Below are positions 20,901-34,000 of a stretch of DNA of 64,000 nucleotides, one piece after another. The notes beneath the pieces were generated by a model. The model saw only the letters and a program-made list of their open reading frames with translations. It searched no databases and was not told the origin of the DNA. The translations under genes were made by a program, and so were the position numbers. The stretch is from Guillardia theta CCMP2712. Taxonomy: Eukaryota > Cryptophyceae > Pyrenomonadales > Geminigeraceae. The stretch lies in NCBI RefSeq assembly GCF_000315625.1, contig NW_005434649.1, forward strand, positions 380,936 through 444,935, in the 5' to 3' direction. Within the stretch, counting starts at the first letter, position 1, and every line of letters begins with the position of its first letter.

Positions 20901-23614
20901 CGTGTACTTGGTGAGCACCTTGACGCGCTTGGGATCCATGTTGTCCTTGTCGTAGTTGAGGAGGAGATCCATGAAGTCTGACTGCCCCAGTACTCTCTTA
21001 GCTGTATCCCAGTCCGTCTTCATCCCCAGCAGAGCGCAAACAGCCTCCATTGTCGTCTGCACGAGGGCCGGAGGCTTCGCAAACGACTTCACCTCGGTGA
21101 TGTCTCCCTTAGTCAGCGAGTTCAGCGCCGACACGGCAGCGTCTAGAGCAGGAAGAGCCTCGTCCAAGTCCTTCTGCGCGTCTTCCTGCACCATCTTGAC
21201 CTCTGTGGCCTGCGCCTCCACCTCGAGCGTCTCTGCTGCCACCACCTTCTCCACCTCAGCAGCGCTGGCCTTGTCCTTGGTGACCACAGCCAGGAGCTCC
21301 TCCGTCGCCTTGGACTTCTCCACGAGGATAGGAGCGAGCTCAGCAAGGTCTTTCTTCGACTGCTCGATCACGAGCCCCACCTCGACCATCTTGTCGAGCC
21401 CGTTCTTGAACCGGTCCCGCTTCTCGCTCAGCTCCGACCGCTTCTCCCCCAGCAGCTTCAGGTACATCTCGATCAGGTCGAGGTAGCTCTTGGGGGAGAT
21501 GTAGAACTTCCTTCTCAGCTCCTCCCAGAACCGGTCCGACGAGGCTTCCACGGACTGGTGGATCACTGTGCACATGGTACAGAGGGACGTCTTGACCTCC
21601 AGGTCCACGTTCTCCAGCCCCAGCAGGAAGCGCTTGGCCACGTCCAGCAGCGCCTCCTGGGGCCATGGGAGGTACCAGTCGATGGTGGTGCAGTTGATGA
21701 GCGAGGGAAACATCCGGCACCTGGTACGGAAGGCCTCGCCCACCGGGCTCATGCACAGCACACAGTGAAGGTTTGCCTGCACGGAGGAAATGAAGGTCTG
21801 GTAGACAGAGTCCTTAGACAGCGGCCTCCCAAGGGCAGCCGCGTACTCGCGGACGTCGTTGATGATTCTATCCTTCTCGTCAGGAGGGAACAAGTTCGGC
21901 ACGTCGCCGGCGTTGAGGATTGAGTTGATGTCCTCGACGAAGCCCTCGTTGACGATCTGAGAGTCTGTAAAGAGGAAGACCACCTGATTTCTCTCTACCC
22001 CCGCCACGATGAAGAGCTTCTTCAGGTCCTCTCTAAACTCGTTGTTGCCGTAACCCCTCGTCAGCTCGATCGAGATGCACTTGTAGTCCGACATGAAGGC
22101 TGCCAGCCTCGTCAGGCTCTGCTTTCCCGACCCTCCCAGCCCCACCAGCATCGCGTTCCCCCGAGGGGAGCGGAGGATACGAGCGAGGCGGGAGATGTGC
22201 TCAATGGCGTCCATGAAGAAGACCAGGTTCATCGTCTTCGGAGTAGACAGGTTGTACTCCTCTAGGTACGCCTCCATCAGCTTGTCCAGCTTCTTGGGGT
22301 CCTGGATAGGCTCGTAGTGCCGGTCCTCAGGGGCAACTCCCATTTTAAGGAAGTCGCCGAAGAGGATGGGAGCTTTCTCGAAGGTCTCCGTGTAGTCCCA
22401 GTCGACGCTGAACTTCTTCTTGAGCATCTCGTGCAGCCAGCGCTGGAACACGTTCTTGTCCTGGTGGTCGATGAGACGGTCCTGGAAGACCCGCTGGTTC
22501 TCATGGCACCAGAGGCGGAGGAAGGTGCGCGAGTCCGGGCAGTGCTGGACCTTGAGGGAGAGGATGCCCTGGAAGACTTTGGAGAGGTCACGTAGGTTGA
22601 AGGTGTAGTGGCTCTTGGCGGGGGTCGGGAGCATCTCAGACGAGATTCGCTCGTAGATGTCGATGCTGGCGTCCACCGTCGTCTTGGCGAGCGCCTTGAC
22701 GTCGGCGGGAAACATGGCCAGGTGGCCGTCGAGGATGGAGAAGAAGATGACGAAGAGGACTGAGCGGGAGGGGGGAGAGATCGAGAGCATGGAAAAGTGC
22801 CGGAAGAACCTGTTGGTCACCACGTTCCGCCCTCCTCCAGGTGGGCCGCAGGCCGCGACCAGCACCATGTCCACGATGTCGTTCCAGTTGAACTTCTTCC
22901 TGTCGTAGAGGCCCCCAAGGGGGCGGTAGTACTCAAGAGTGTCCGTGACCTGTCTCAGCAGCTCGACGGGAGGCTGGGCCCCGTACTCCTCCCTAGCCGG
23001 CATGTTGACGTCATCGACGAAGCAGATGAGCTTCTTGTTGACTGGCGCCCCCACGACTCCCTTCCTCTTCTTCTCGAAGCGCAGCTCGAGCATCTCCTGG
23101 GTGCGGGGGCTGGAGGTCTGGGCCGAGAAGTTGATGGTGAAGGGGATAAGGTTTCCCTCCATCTCCCTCCCAAGGAACTTCCCAGGCACCGCAAGGGAGT
23201 AGAGGGCGTCGACGACTATGACTGACTTGCCGGTTCCGGACTCTCCCACGAAGAGCGAGCCTCTGCCGACGGAGATGAACGCTTCGAGCATGTAGGAGTA
23301 CCTGACTGTGTCCTTGGTGGGCACCAGGATGTCGGAGTAAGGCTTGTCCTTCTGGTAAACGAACTTTGGAGCGACCTCTTCCCAGGGCCGGAACTCCTTC
23401 GTCTCGGGGTCGACACAGTAGTCGTAGACGTTGCCGGAGTTGGGGAAGCGAGCTATGGAGGAGAGAGAGTCTCTGACCCACTCGGAGAAGATCTCCTTGC
23501 TCTCAGAGTCTAGATTGCCCCCGATGGACCAGACGAGGGAGAAGAGGAACCACCTCTTGAGCAGATCCGCTAAGCCTGTGGGAGTGCGAGAGTAAGAAAA
23601 GAGGAGCAGGAGCT

Positions 23615-23677
<63 letters not shown>

Positions 23678-26600
23678 TACTAAGAAGAGGCATCAAGGGG
23701 GTAAAGAAGCAAACAACAAATCAGGAAGAGTGGGAGAGAAAGTAGTATTTGCCATGAAGAACAAAGAATTGACAGAATGACATCTCCTTCTCTCACCTGG
23801 CATCTCAAAGTCCAGGTCTTCACCATTGGGCGAGTCAATGAACTTGCGGGAGGGGATGAAGAGAGTCTGAAACATCCTGCAGAGACTTGTCGCCAAGTTG
23901 TTGTCCACGGACGATATGCCTCCTTCCCGACAGTCCCTTCTGACCGTCAAGATAGCTGCTGGCACATGTTCCTCAAGCATGCCTGCGATCAGCGTCTTGT
24001 GCTCCTTTGGGAGTTTGGGAGGAAGGTACACCTCCACCCACATGCGGATGAATGCCAGACACCCGAGGCCCTCCGGAGGGACCCACACGACTCCGAGACG
24101 ACTGACGGTAGCAGGAGAGGCAACGGCACAGTCCTCCACCTCGAAGAGCATCCTGAGAGTGTTGCCGTTGAGCTTGATCCTCTCTCCGTTGGGCAGGCAG
24201 AGCGTCCGGTTGTCATCGAGCACCGTGTTCATGTTCTCGATCCAGATGGCGTCGATGGGGCCATCGAACACGATGAACTTCTTGTCGTCGCTGGTGTCGC
24301 TGTTGGCTGTTCTGATGATCGTCGACCCGAGCCCGTCCGTCCACTCGTTGGTCAGCAGGTTGTAGTTGCCGTACAGCTCTCCCATCGAGATGCTCTTGGG
24401 GTTGAAGCAGAATGTGTGCGTCACCTGGAACGCAGAGTCTGCGTGCCCCGCGTTTCTCAGCTGCGTCATTGCCTCAGCTAGTGCACGGGAGAGCGTCGTC
24501 TTCCCTCCCCCCGTCGGCCCGACCACCATCACCCCGAAGCGGATCCCCAGCACCTCGTACAGCTGGATCGCCTTGGTCATCACGTCCTCGTTGACCACGA
24601 AGCTCTGCATGTTCAGACACTGTACGATCCTCGCGTACAGGTCCCCAGTGTCTTGCTTCGGCACCTCAACCCCGGGGAACAAGTCCTCCACGATAGCATT
24701 GAAGAGGATGACGTCATCTTTGAGGAACTTGGGGATGTTGGAGTCGCACATGGCGCGAATGAGAGTGATGTTCTCCGGCAGGTCGGGGTTGGCTCGCTTC
24801 CCTGCCCCAGCCATCACCAGCACACTTTTCACCGCCCTCATGCCAAAGTCGTAGTGAGGCTGGGAGGAGACCTGCTCGGACGCGAGCTTGTACAACTTGG
24901 TCATCTTCTTACTGAGGGGCCGAGAGGTCTCGAAGCCTTCGGCGAAGAGAGAGATCTCAGCGATGAGACTGTAGTCGGGTACCATCATAGACATGGGCCT
25001 GAAGAGAGCCTTGAGGTTGTCCGGCAGCTCCGTTCTCCCCGCGTACCCCGGATTCATCGTAATGAACACGCCGAAGGTGTCGACGAGCTTGATCGTCAGG
25101 CCCTCGAACTCGAACTCCGTCACCTGCTGCCTAAGCGCGATCTGGATCGTGATGATCTGCTGGGCGACCACCGACAGAACCTCTACGTTGATCCTGTTGA
25201 ACTCGTCGAAGCAAGCCCAGGCACCGCACTGCGCCAGCCCCTTGAAGAACTTGCCCATGAACTTGTAGTCCAGGTTGTCACCGCAGTTGAACACGACGCA
25301 TTGCCTGCTCAGCGCCTTGGCAAGGTCCTTAGTAGTCTCCGTCTTCCCCGTCCCTGCCGGCCCGGCGGGAGCGCCCCCGAGCTTCAGCTCTAGAGCTCCT
25401 GTAAGGGTCATGTAGCAGCGGTCGGAGAGGGGCGTGATGACGAGGCGGAAGGAGGCGCCGAGGTACTCGTACGCGCAGAGGAAGCGAGCGGTAACCTGGA
25501 AGATCTCCAGGTCCCCGAAGGTGCCGATGCTCGGGTTCCAGTAGTACCGGATCCTCATCTGCCAGCTGAAGTCGGTCTTGCTCTGCGTCCCGTCGTTGAT
25601 AAGATACTCGATGATGTCCCGGTTGTGCACGTCGATGGTGATCAGGGCAACCAGGGATCCTCGCTGCAGCTTCGTCAGATCCCCACGGACTAGCCGGCAG
25701 AGCTCCGACAGCCACACGACGTTCTGGTCGAACCAGGTCGAGATTCCCTTCTTCGCATCCCCGGGCACCAGCTCCCCGTCCAGCGCACTCTCCGCTCCCC
25801 GGGCCCAGGTGATCTGACTGACGTTAATCAGCAGCTGCCCAGCATGATCGAAGACCCACTGGTGCCTGTCCCTCCCCTCGAAGTCATCCAGCGCCTCCTT
25901 ACAGAGGATTCTCAGCTGAGTCACCATCGCCTTCTCCACGCTCGAAAGCCAGTGCTCGACCTCTCCTCGAGCCTTGAGGTTCTTTCCCAACGTGACGTAC
26001 TCGCCCTCCGAGCTTATCATGCCGTAGATGTCGACAGACGTCTCGTCCTTGGTCCTCACCGGCGAGTTCTCATGCTCCCCGCCGAAGTCCAGCTTCTTGA
26101 TGGCGTCGAAGCACTTCATCATGTGCGGCTGCACCGCCTGCACGTTGCGCGTCTGCGCGAGAATCTCGAGCAGCTCGTCGTTGGAGAGGAAGTAGAAGCG
26201 CGGGAATGCCATTCTCTTGAACTCAAGGTACTCCTCCAACGACTTCTGGATCTTATCCAGCGCCTCGTTCCACTTCTTGAAGTGGTCCGCCAGCCCGGGC
26301 TGAGTCCCAGCTCGCATGCAGTTAGGGTTCTCGTTGGTCTTCTTCATGATCCCCTTGAAGCCCTTGTCAATGTCGAGGAACTGCTTCGCCTCTAGCGGCA
26401 GCTGCCGCTGGATGTCAGGAGCTGAGAAGATCGGCTCCAGGTACATCCAGTTCTTCTGTACCCCCAGCCACTCGTCCAAGGTGTCTTGCATCATCCTCAC
26501 ATTCGTCTCCATCTTCTCCACCTCCGACCTGATGCCCCCGACGTACCTGCTCGCCATGATGGTCCCGATCGTCACCATGCTCTCGTCCAGCAGCGCCTGG

Positions 26601-29600
26601 ATCTCATCCACCCCGCCGAGGATGAAGACGTCCTTGGACTCCTTGAAGTTGTTGAGCGTGAACTCTGCGTTCCTCCATTGCTCCTGCAGCTTCCCGAGCA
26701 TCGACTCCAGCACTCCCTCCTGCGTCGCCTCCGTCGAGATCTTCTGGATCTGCTCCTGGTGCTCCATCACCCCGTAAGAGAGGAGGAGGCCCAGCGTCAG
26801 CGGCTCCTCCCACTGCTCCGGGTCCCGCTCGATGTGCCTTCCCACCACAGCATCGATCTTCTCCCAGTGCCTCGCCTGCAGCGCCGGATTCCTCAGGTCG
26901 GAGCAGCTGGGGACCAGGTCCTTGTACACCTGGACGAGGCTCTTGAGCTTGGGGGCCACGGGGTTGGCCGGCAGCTCGCGTTCAGCTCGGGAGGCAGCCT
27001 TGAACCACTTCTGCACGATGCTCTCGAGCTCCTTGATATTGAGGTCCTCCAGCAGCTTCTCCTTCCACTGCTCCGTGATGGTTGACACCTCCACCATCGC
27101 CTCCCACATCGACTTCTTCAGCTGGACGTCGGAGACCAAGTCGTCGAGCTCGGGGTAGCGCACAAGGTTGGCCCCGAACACTCCCTGGAACTTTTGCGCC
27201 TCCTTGGCCCAGTTCTCCAGCTCGCGTACTTGCTCGCGGAGGTTGTCAGCTACTTCGAGGATGATCTCCGGGTTGGGCGAGTCTTCCAGGATCTGCGGGT
27301 TCTCCGCCTGCATCTTCATATCCTTGATCCTTTCCCCGAACTCCTTGATCTCCTTGTCAAGCACCGCGTTCCACTGCGCGATGTCCTCCTCCCTTGTGCT
27401 CTCCGCCATCTCCAGGCTGCTCTGCATCTGCGCGTACTCGGGGACGAGAATGGCATACTCCGCCTTGATCATGTCGGGGATGAACACCTGCTCTGCTTCC
27501 ATCAGCTCGTAGTGCTTCTGCAGGTCCGCAAACTGAGCCTCCAGCTCCTCCTTCGCCTCCATCTCCGTCTCCACAAACGCTAGCAGGGACACGAACTCGG
27601 CAACGGTCGCCGGCTTCTTGGACAGTTTTGCGTTGGCCCCCCCGACCCTCTCCATGATCACCTTCTGCTTTTCAAGCGCCAGCTCAGGCAGCAGCGACTC
27701 GACCTTGCCAAGAGCTTCCGCAGGCGCAGGCGCCAGCGCGTCCTTGAGCTTTCTGGTGTCCACCCGGAGGATCCCAAAGTCCTCCCAGTCACTGAGCTTC
27801 TTCACGTCATCGATCTGCCCCTTGTAGAGGACTAGCTGGGTCTTGAAGCCGTTGAGAGCGATCTCCCCGCTCTCGTACTTGTCCTTGAGCTCGTCAGAGT
27901 CGACCTCCAGATTCCTCATCGCCATCTCGCGGAAGGGCTCCAGCGACAGCCGGCACTTCTCGGCCTTCTCGAAGGAGGAAGTGATGGTCTTGCGTAGCTG
28001 CTGCACGCGCTTCTGGAAGCCCTCGTCGTTGAGGATGATGTCGGCAACGGTAGCCGAGTCGCTGATGTCTGAGTCCGGGTCGTACAAGGACGTATACCTG
28101 CCAAACACGTATGAGAACAAGCGGCTGCGGAAGGAGGGAGGGGAGGAAGGAGGCGAAGTTAGGGAGTTAGGAAGGAGTGAAAGGCAGGAGGAGAGAAGGA
28201 AGGGCAGTAAAATGATGGGGAAGGGAGGAGAGAACGGAGGGGGATAGTGGGAACCACAAGGCAGTGGGGGGAGAAAACTCACTCTATAAGCTCTTCATGA
28301 CCGAGCAGTCGCACTTTCGACGAGACGGTGGCGACATAGTCGTCAATGATCGCATCGATCTGATCCTCGAAGTCCTCCACAGAGGGCACGAAGAAGAGCT
28401 TGTCCTTTTCCATGATGACTTCGGTCACGAAGATCGACTGCAGCTGGGTCTCCTCGTCCTCCTCCATCGATCGGTTCAAGAAGGAGCCTGAACGAGCTCT
28501 CTCGAAGGAGAACCCATCCGATCCCTGCCGTGCACTCGACGCGTCTATGGGCCTGTCAAACCCGTCGTTCTTCCCGTCCGAGAAGCTGATCGCCATGGTC
28601 GCCGTAGGCGCGAATTTCTCGAGGAGAAAGTCGAGAGTGCCAATCACGATACTGTACTGCAGCAAAGCAATCAAACGGCAATAATGTTGAAGAGAAAGGA
28701 GGAGGGGGAGGAGGAGGAGAGGGATAACGAGGAGGAGGAAAAGGAGGAGGAGAGGGATAACGAGGAGGAGGTGGAGGAGGAGGAGGAGGCATACCAAGGA
28801 ATTGAAGATGACATAATCGCACAAACGGAGGAGGTGGTACAATCTCTGATGCTCCACTCGCTTGGACGCCTTGATGGTGTATCTGAAGACAGGAAGTTCA
28901 ACCTCTCGAGTCTCTTCGCACCGGTAGGTACCTGTAGTTCTGGCTGTCGTCCTTTTGGATGCCAGTCACCTTCTGAATCGCGCCTTGCTGGGGACCTACG
29001 GTCTGAGCTGAGCCAAGGAGCTTGGCCTCGAGGGCGTCAAGAGTAGAAGTGCAAGCTTTCGCCGCGCAGGAGACGTTTGTGTCCCAGAACACCAGAAGTT
29101 GTTTCAAGAAAGTTTCTCGCTGGCTCTGCGGGAAAGAATCGTGAGGAACGAGCAAGCCAGGGGAAATCCGACGCACCTGCTGATCACTGTAGAACTCGTC
29201 CAACCTATACAAGTGACTAGGCTGGAAGCTGTGCAAGTCGCTTGTCTTGAGCTCTTCACAATTCAGGCGGATCTCAAGAATAGCATTTCGGAACTTGTCG
29301 TCCATCCTTTGAAACAGCAGACAGTCAGCAAATTCACCAGAGGAAGCTCTCTCTACCAGAAGAGGTTCTTGGTCAAGAGCCCTTGATGAATGTGCATCTT
29401 GCCGTAGTGAACGACGTCTTTCCACACCTGCTCGTGACGTCATCAAGTCGGAATCGCCATACGGCGGGGTACCTTGTATGATTTCCAGACTCTGTACTTG
29501 CGGAACACGTTGATCTTCCTGATAGCCATGAATATCTGGTACTCCTTGCGCCATCTGCTCAGCTCGGTGAAGGATGGCTTGCCGTGGAGGAACTGGGTCA

Positions 29601-30450
29601 CCCCATGAGCGCTCATGGTGAAGTAGTTGCTGGGATCGATCTCTGAGTGCTGTACAACTTCTAGGTGGTAAGGATTCAAGGGGGTGAATCGTTCAGCAGG
29701 CGGCATGTTCTCGTCGGGAAGGTAAGGCCGCAAGTACACGAACTCCTGGCTCTCAGGGTTCCTTGAAAGACGTTTCATGAGCCTCAACAAGTCCCGTGCC
29801 TCGTCTTGAGTCAGCGCCTTCTTGGGCTTCAGCTTCGTGTCCGAGTCTGTGGTGCTTTCTATCTCTGAAGCTGCGGATTTGCTGAACTTTTCCGCTCGTT
29901 CCAGCATGGACTTCGAGTCCGCATTGTCCAGCGCCTGGAAGTCAAACGATACATTCTTTCCTGGCATATCGATACCATTCTCTGCCTTGCCGTTCTCCTT
30001 GTGAGATTCGCGAGACGACATGGCGTCATCTGCATCACTCCCGTTCTCCCCGATGCTCTTTCCGTTCCTGTTATCATGACGAGCGATCTTAAGCTCCTGT
30101 GGCAGAAGAGAATCTACACGAAATGTAGGGCTTCTGTGCGTGTGCCCGTTTCCTCCCACGCTATGTCCTCCCGCTCCCTTCACGTTACCGTTTGGGCTGG
30201 CGCTGCCCAGTGGTCGTAGGAGACTAGTGGATTTCTTTTGGGTGACCCTGAGAGCGGAGGAGTTCTTCGCCGTGAGGTAGAGCTTCGTATTCAGAGTCTC
30301 TCTTACGTTCCCCTGGATCGAAGGATACTCCTCCTCCTCCTCTCCCTCCATCTTCACCTGCTGCTCTGATTTGGCGCTCCAACCGCCATACAGCAAGCAG
30401 CAGTCAAAGGCGGCGCAAGAGGGGGTTGAGGGCCGGAGGGGTCCTTTCAT
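16598..30450 (-). CDS. Axonemal inner-arm dynein heavy chain (DNAH6-type)
   Basis: The flagellar motor ATPase. Eleven exons can be read: 30450-29473, 29427-29357, 29306-29177, 29125-28932, 28882-28795, 28656-28283, 28097-23797, 23575-20304, 20036-18011, 17838-16729, 16677-16598. All have GT/AG ends and together give 12,624 nt, exactly 4,207 codons plus stop. A later start at 30351 (MEGEEEEEYPS) is possible. The N-terminal tail includes LEVVQHSEIDPSNYFTMSA. P-loops are AAA1 GPAGTGKT (about residue 1530), AAA2 GPTGGGKT (about 1810), AAA3 GESGTGKS (about 2157) and AAA4 GLGGSGKQ (about 2530). The stalk coiled coil and microtubule-binding region follow, and the C-terminus has TNYILS and ISLPTDEPP after splicing. 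Length and the C-terminal pattern (PIIHFNPVQDY, CPLYKT) suggest a single-headed inner-arm type close to DNAH6; subtype is less sure than family. Several introns carry CTCCTG or CCTCCT repeats on the sense strand. Confidence 0.93.
17967..17999 (-). repeat. (CTCCTG)n in a dynein intron
   Basis: Five to six hexamers (AGGAGC on +) in the intron 18010-17839, which separates NYGG from RVTDD. On the sense strand it is pyrimidine-rich. Confidence 0.85.
23603..23676 (-). repeat. (CTCCTG)n in a dynein intron
   Basis: About a dozen hexamers on the sense strand within the 221-bp intron 23796-23576, ending about 30 bp before the acceptor CCCACAG. It makes up a third of the intron and extends its pyrimidine tract. 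Confidence 0.9.
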
Positions 30451-31090
30451 TATTGGGTGGTGGGTCCTTATTGGGTTTGGGATGGAGTACTAGGTTCATT
30501 TACTCCAATATTCCACATATAAAAGTTGAGGTGTGAAGAAGGTCTTTCGGGACTACAAGAATAAACAGGGGTACGGTATGAAAGGTAGGGGTCCAGGACC
30601 TTCGTTTGCTAGCCGTTGGTTTCTGTAACGGTTTGTCAATCGCGGCCGGGCCCGGCCCGGCCCAGTGCGCCGGTGAGTTTGCCTGCTGACGACGCACGCG
30701 GCATGCTATCGCCGTCCAGGCCCCAAGTGGAAACATTCAATCATTAGAACAAGTACAATGACAGTGTTACAGTGTAGAACCGTCACTCAGTGCCATGCTC
30801 ACAGTCAGCTGTTCAAACTTCCAAGTCACTGACTCAGTCAGTCAGTCATCATCGGCCACCGTCACCGCATGCGACTAGTTTATTCCCTCTCTCCCACCCC
30901 CCCTCCTGAGTGGGAAGAAAAATGATGGAGGGCAGCAATATCTCAATATGAACAACTGAGTGCTGCAGTGAAATGAAGCTTGAGAGTCGAATGCGAGCCG
31001 AGCGAGAGACACGTCACGTTGGATTGAGAGGAGATTTATCGTTTCACCCAAAGAATAAACTAGTGCCTACCACAACCTGCCCTGACATCA
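30451..31090. other. Intergenic between dynein start and eIF4G end
   Basis: No gene seen. Probable dynein promoter side: a GC-rich palindromic string (about 30640-30680) and TGACTCA at 30830-30836 followed by GTCA repeats. A TATAAAAG lies near 30523 but on the plus strand, opposite to the dynein. Confidence 0.5.
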
Positions 31091-34000
31091 TCATGCATTC
31101 TCGTCCTTCCGCAACCATTCCACAAACTTCTGCGCCTGCCACACAGTCAGCCCTCTCTCCCTCATCCCCTCCTCAGTCCTCTTCCTCGCCCTCCTACCTG
31201 CTTCTTCGCCTCGATGTTGTCTCGCACGTCGAAGCGCTTCCGAGCAGCCGTCAGGAACGGGTCGCGGTTGTCAGGAGGCTGCAGCCAGTCCTCGATGGCC
31301 TTCTCGTGGATGACCTCCAGGTCGTAGAGAGTAGCGAGACATCGCGAGAAGAAGCCTGCCCTCACCTCGTCATGGTCCCTCCCGTCATGCCTCTTCCTCC
31401 TCCCTCACCTGGCGGATACTCCAACCCTCTCACGCAGTCCTGCAGCTCAAACAACGCGTACGACTGATCGCAATCTTTCCCCAGCCACCTTCGCAGAAGC
31501 TCCTGCCTCTTGCTGAAACAAGCCTTCTCGTTAGGCTCGATGAGGTTGTCGCTTGTCACTTGCTTCAGCGCTTCTCGTCCCCCCAGCTCCTGACAGATCT
31601 TTCCTAGACAGCACTTGACCACACACCGGCTGACTTCCCGGTCAACTGTCTCAATCATCGACTCTACCTCCTCGATGATCTCTTGGTCCGACTTGTCCGC
31701 CTCCAGCATCGCTATCACGCTCTTCTCGATCCGTTGCAGTGGGAACAAGTCAGCCAGCTGATTTCCATTCACAAACGCCGCCTGATCCGTCACGCCAAAG
31801 TCGCTGAGCGCCTTCCCTGACTCCTGCCAGATCTTTCTCCCCTCCTCAGCCCCCAGCGTTTCCATCAGACTCTTCAGCACCGATCCGAGGAACTTCGGCT
31901 GATAGTTGCTACCCTTCATGAAACGATCCGAAGTCGACTTGAGAAAATCCCACGACACATACCTGCTCACATCGTTACTACGTACATCTCCATCATCACC
32001 TTGAAGCTCACCCTTCCGCCAGGCCCGAAACAATAAAGCTACCCATCACTTTCGGAGCAGAAGGAAAATCGATCGTCATGTCTTCGAAAAACTCCAGCAC
32101 ATCTTCGAATCCTTTCTCCATATGCTTCGTACTCAAAACCTTGTTCTCATACAGCTCATCCAGTAACTTGACCTGCCCGACACCTTCACACCACACCCCT
32201 ACAACTCCCAGTCAAACTCACCAGGCATTCTGTGTGCTTCGTAGCGTCGAATGCCATCTCAAGCGACTTCACGACAATATCGTGATGCTGGTCCTTGTTG
32301 GGCAGCTCGTCCAAGGTAGCCATCACCTGCCGACGGTTCAGCACCTCCGCAGGCAAGAAACCCACGCTCGGCGTGCTGCTCCTTACCTCCTTCAGGTCAT
32401 TCATCTCTACATACTCTTCCAAGGTATTCGCTATCCTCTTGGAGATCTGATCCGCTGACAGCTTGGGCGCAGGAGCAGGAGCAGGAGCAGGTGCAGGAGC
32501 GGCGGACCGAGGCGACGAGGATTGCGGTACAGCTGCCGACTGAGAAGTTGCTTGATTCGACGGGGAGTCCCGCTGACCAGGATTGACCAGAAGCCCCTTG
32601 CTTCCAGGCATACCACCTGAGTCCCTCGGACCAGGCCCTCCCGCCCCCATCCTATCCGCACGATAGTCTGCTCCTGGGTTGCCCATCCCCATCCGCGAGC
32701 CATACCCCACTGGAGGCATCTCCCCACGGCCGGACGAGTACATCATTCCTGCTGTACGCGACCCCCTCTCGTCCGATGGGAGGATGCCTGATCCCCCACC
32801 AGACATCCGCTTGTCCTGGAACAGCCCCATCCCCCGATTGTCGAACGCCTGTTGAGGCATATTTCTCGCCCGTTCGCGTGGATCCATCACCCTATCCGGC
32901 AAGATTCCTCGTGGTCCTTCATCACCTCTTGTCAGAGACACCAAGCAGCACAGTCAACTCAAGCAAGTACCAGCTCTTGCATCCCGCATCGGACCCCCCG
33001 GAGGCATGATGGATGTCACCAAGCCCTCTTTCACAGCTTCCTCACGAATCTCTCCGATCGTCTTCGGCCCAGTTGTCTCCCTCCTTGGCTTCCAGCTGCA
33101 CAAGCGCATTCATCAGCATACAGCACAGCCCTCAACCAAGCTTCCAAGGTCACTCACTCGTTCTTGCGTAGCTCCAGAGTGTCTATCAACATAAACTTCA
33201 ACCTGTTTCCACCCGGCCGTTTCCCCATCTCATTCGCCATCTGCTTCATCTGATCGAAATAATAATCCATGTAGTGTCGTGCCTCCTCGCGGTCAAGCAG
33301 CTTGCCAATCGTAAACTGCACATCACCTCTCAGTCACCTTCCCTCATCCTCCGACGCTGCCATGCTTACCATAAGCTTGCAAAGACATTCGATGGTGTCC
33401 TCGTCTTTGCTCCCTAGCAAGCGCTTCACGCACTCGTGCATGATCTTCTCATTCAAGATCTTCTGAGCAAACAGCTCCCCAATGAACTTGATATTCCCTG
33501 TCACCCTCGCTTAGTCCAAACTCGCCTACATCATGCCGCCTTCTTACCCAACATGCGGATGCGCACTCTTCGTGTCTTGTTCGCCTTCTCCTCTTCCGAA
33601 AGGCCAGTGTTCTCAGCGTCTGTAAGCTCGTCGTATCGATCGGCTCGTTCGAACTCCTCCTGACACTTGTTCAACAGACACCTCTTGAACGACACTTTCT
33701 TCTTCTTCACTTCTTCTCCGGGAAGAGGGTCGGCCTCCTCCTCGGAGAACTCTGGAAGCTTATCCTTGATCTCGTTGCAAAACCCCGCGTACATCTGGCA
33801 GAAGTGTCCTTCTTCCAGCGCTTTGTCAAAAATGATTCCGACGAGACCTTTCAACTCTTCAGGATCTCTGAAATCAATGTTCACAAGGTCTGCAGCCAAC
33901 TTCTTGAAGTTCGTCAAAGTCAGCTTGTTCAAGATCGACCGCGCAAACTTCATCGTCGCTTCATAGTGAGTCCTTGCTTTGTTCTTGCTCAAGTCAAATG

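Noticed and set aside
30523-30530. TATAAAAG as the dynein TATA box
   Set aside because: It lies on the plus strand, while the dynein is transcribed from the minus strand.
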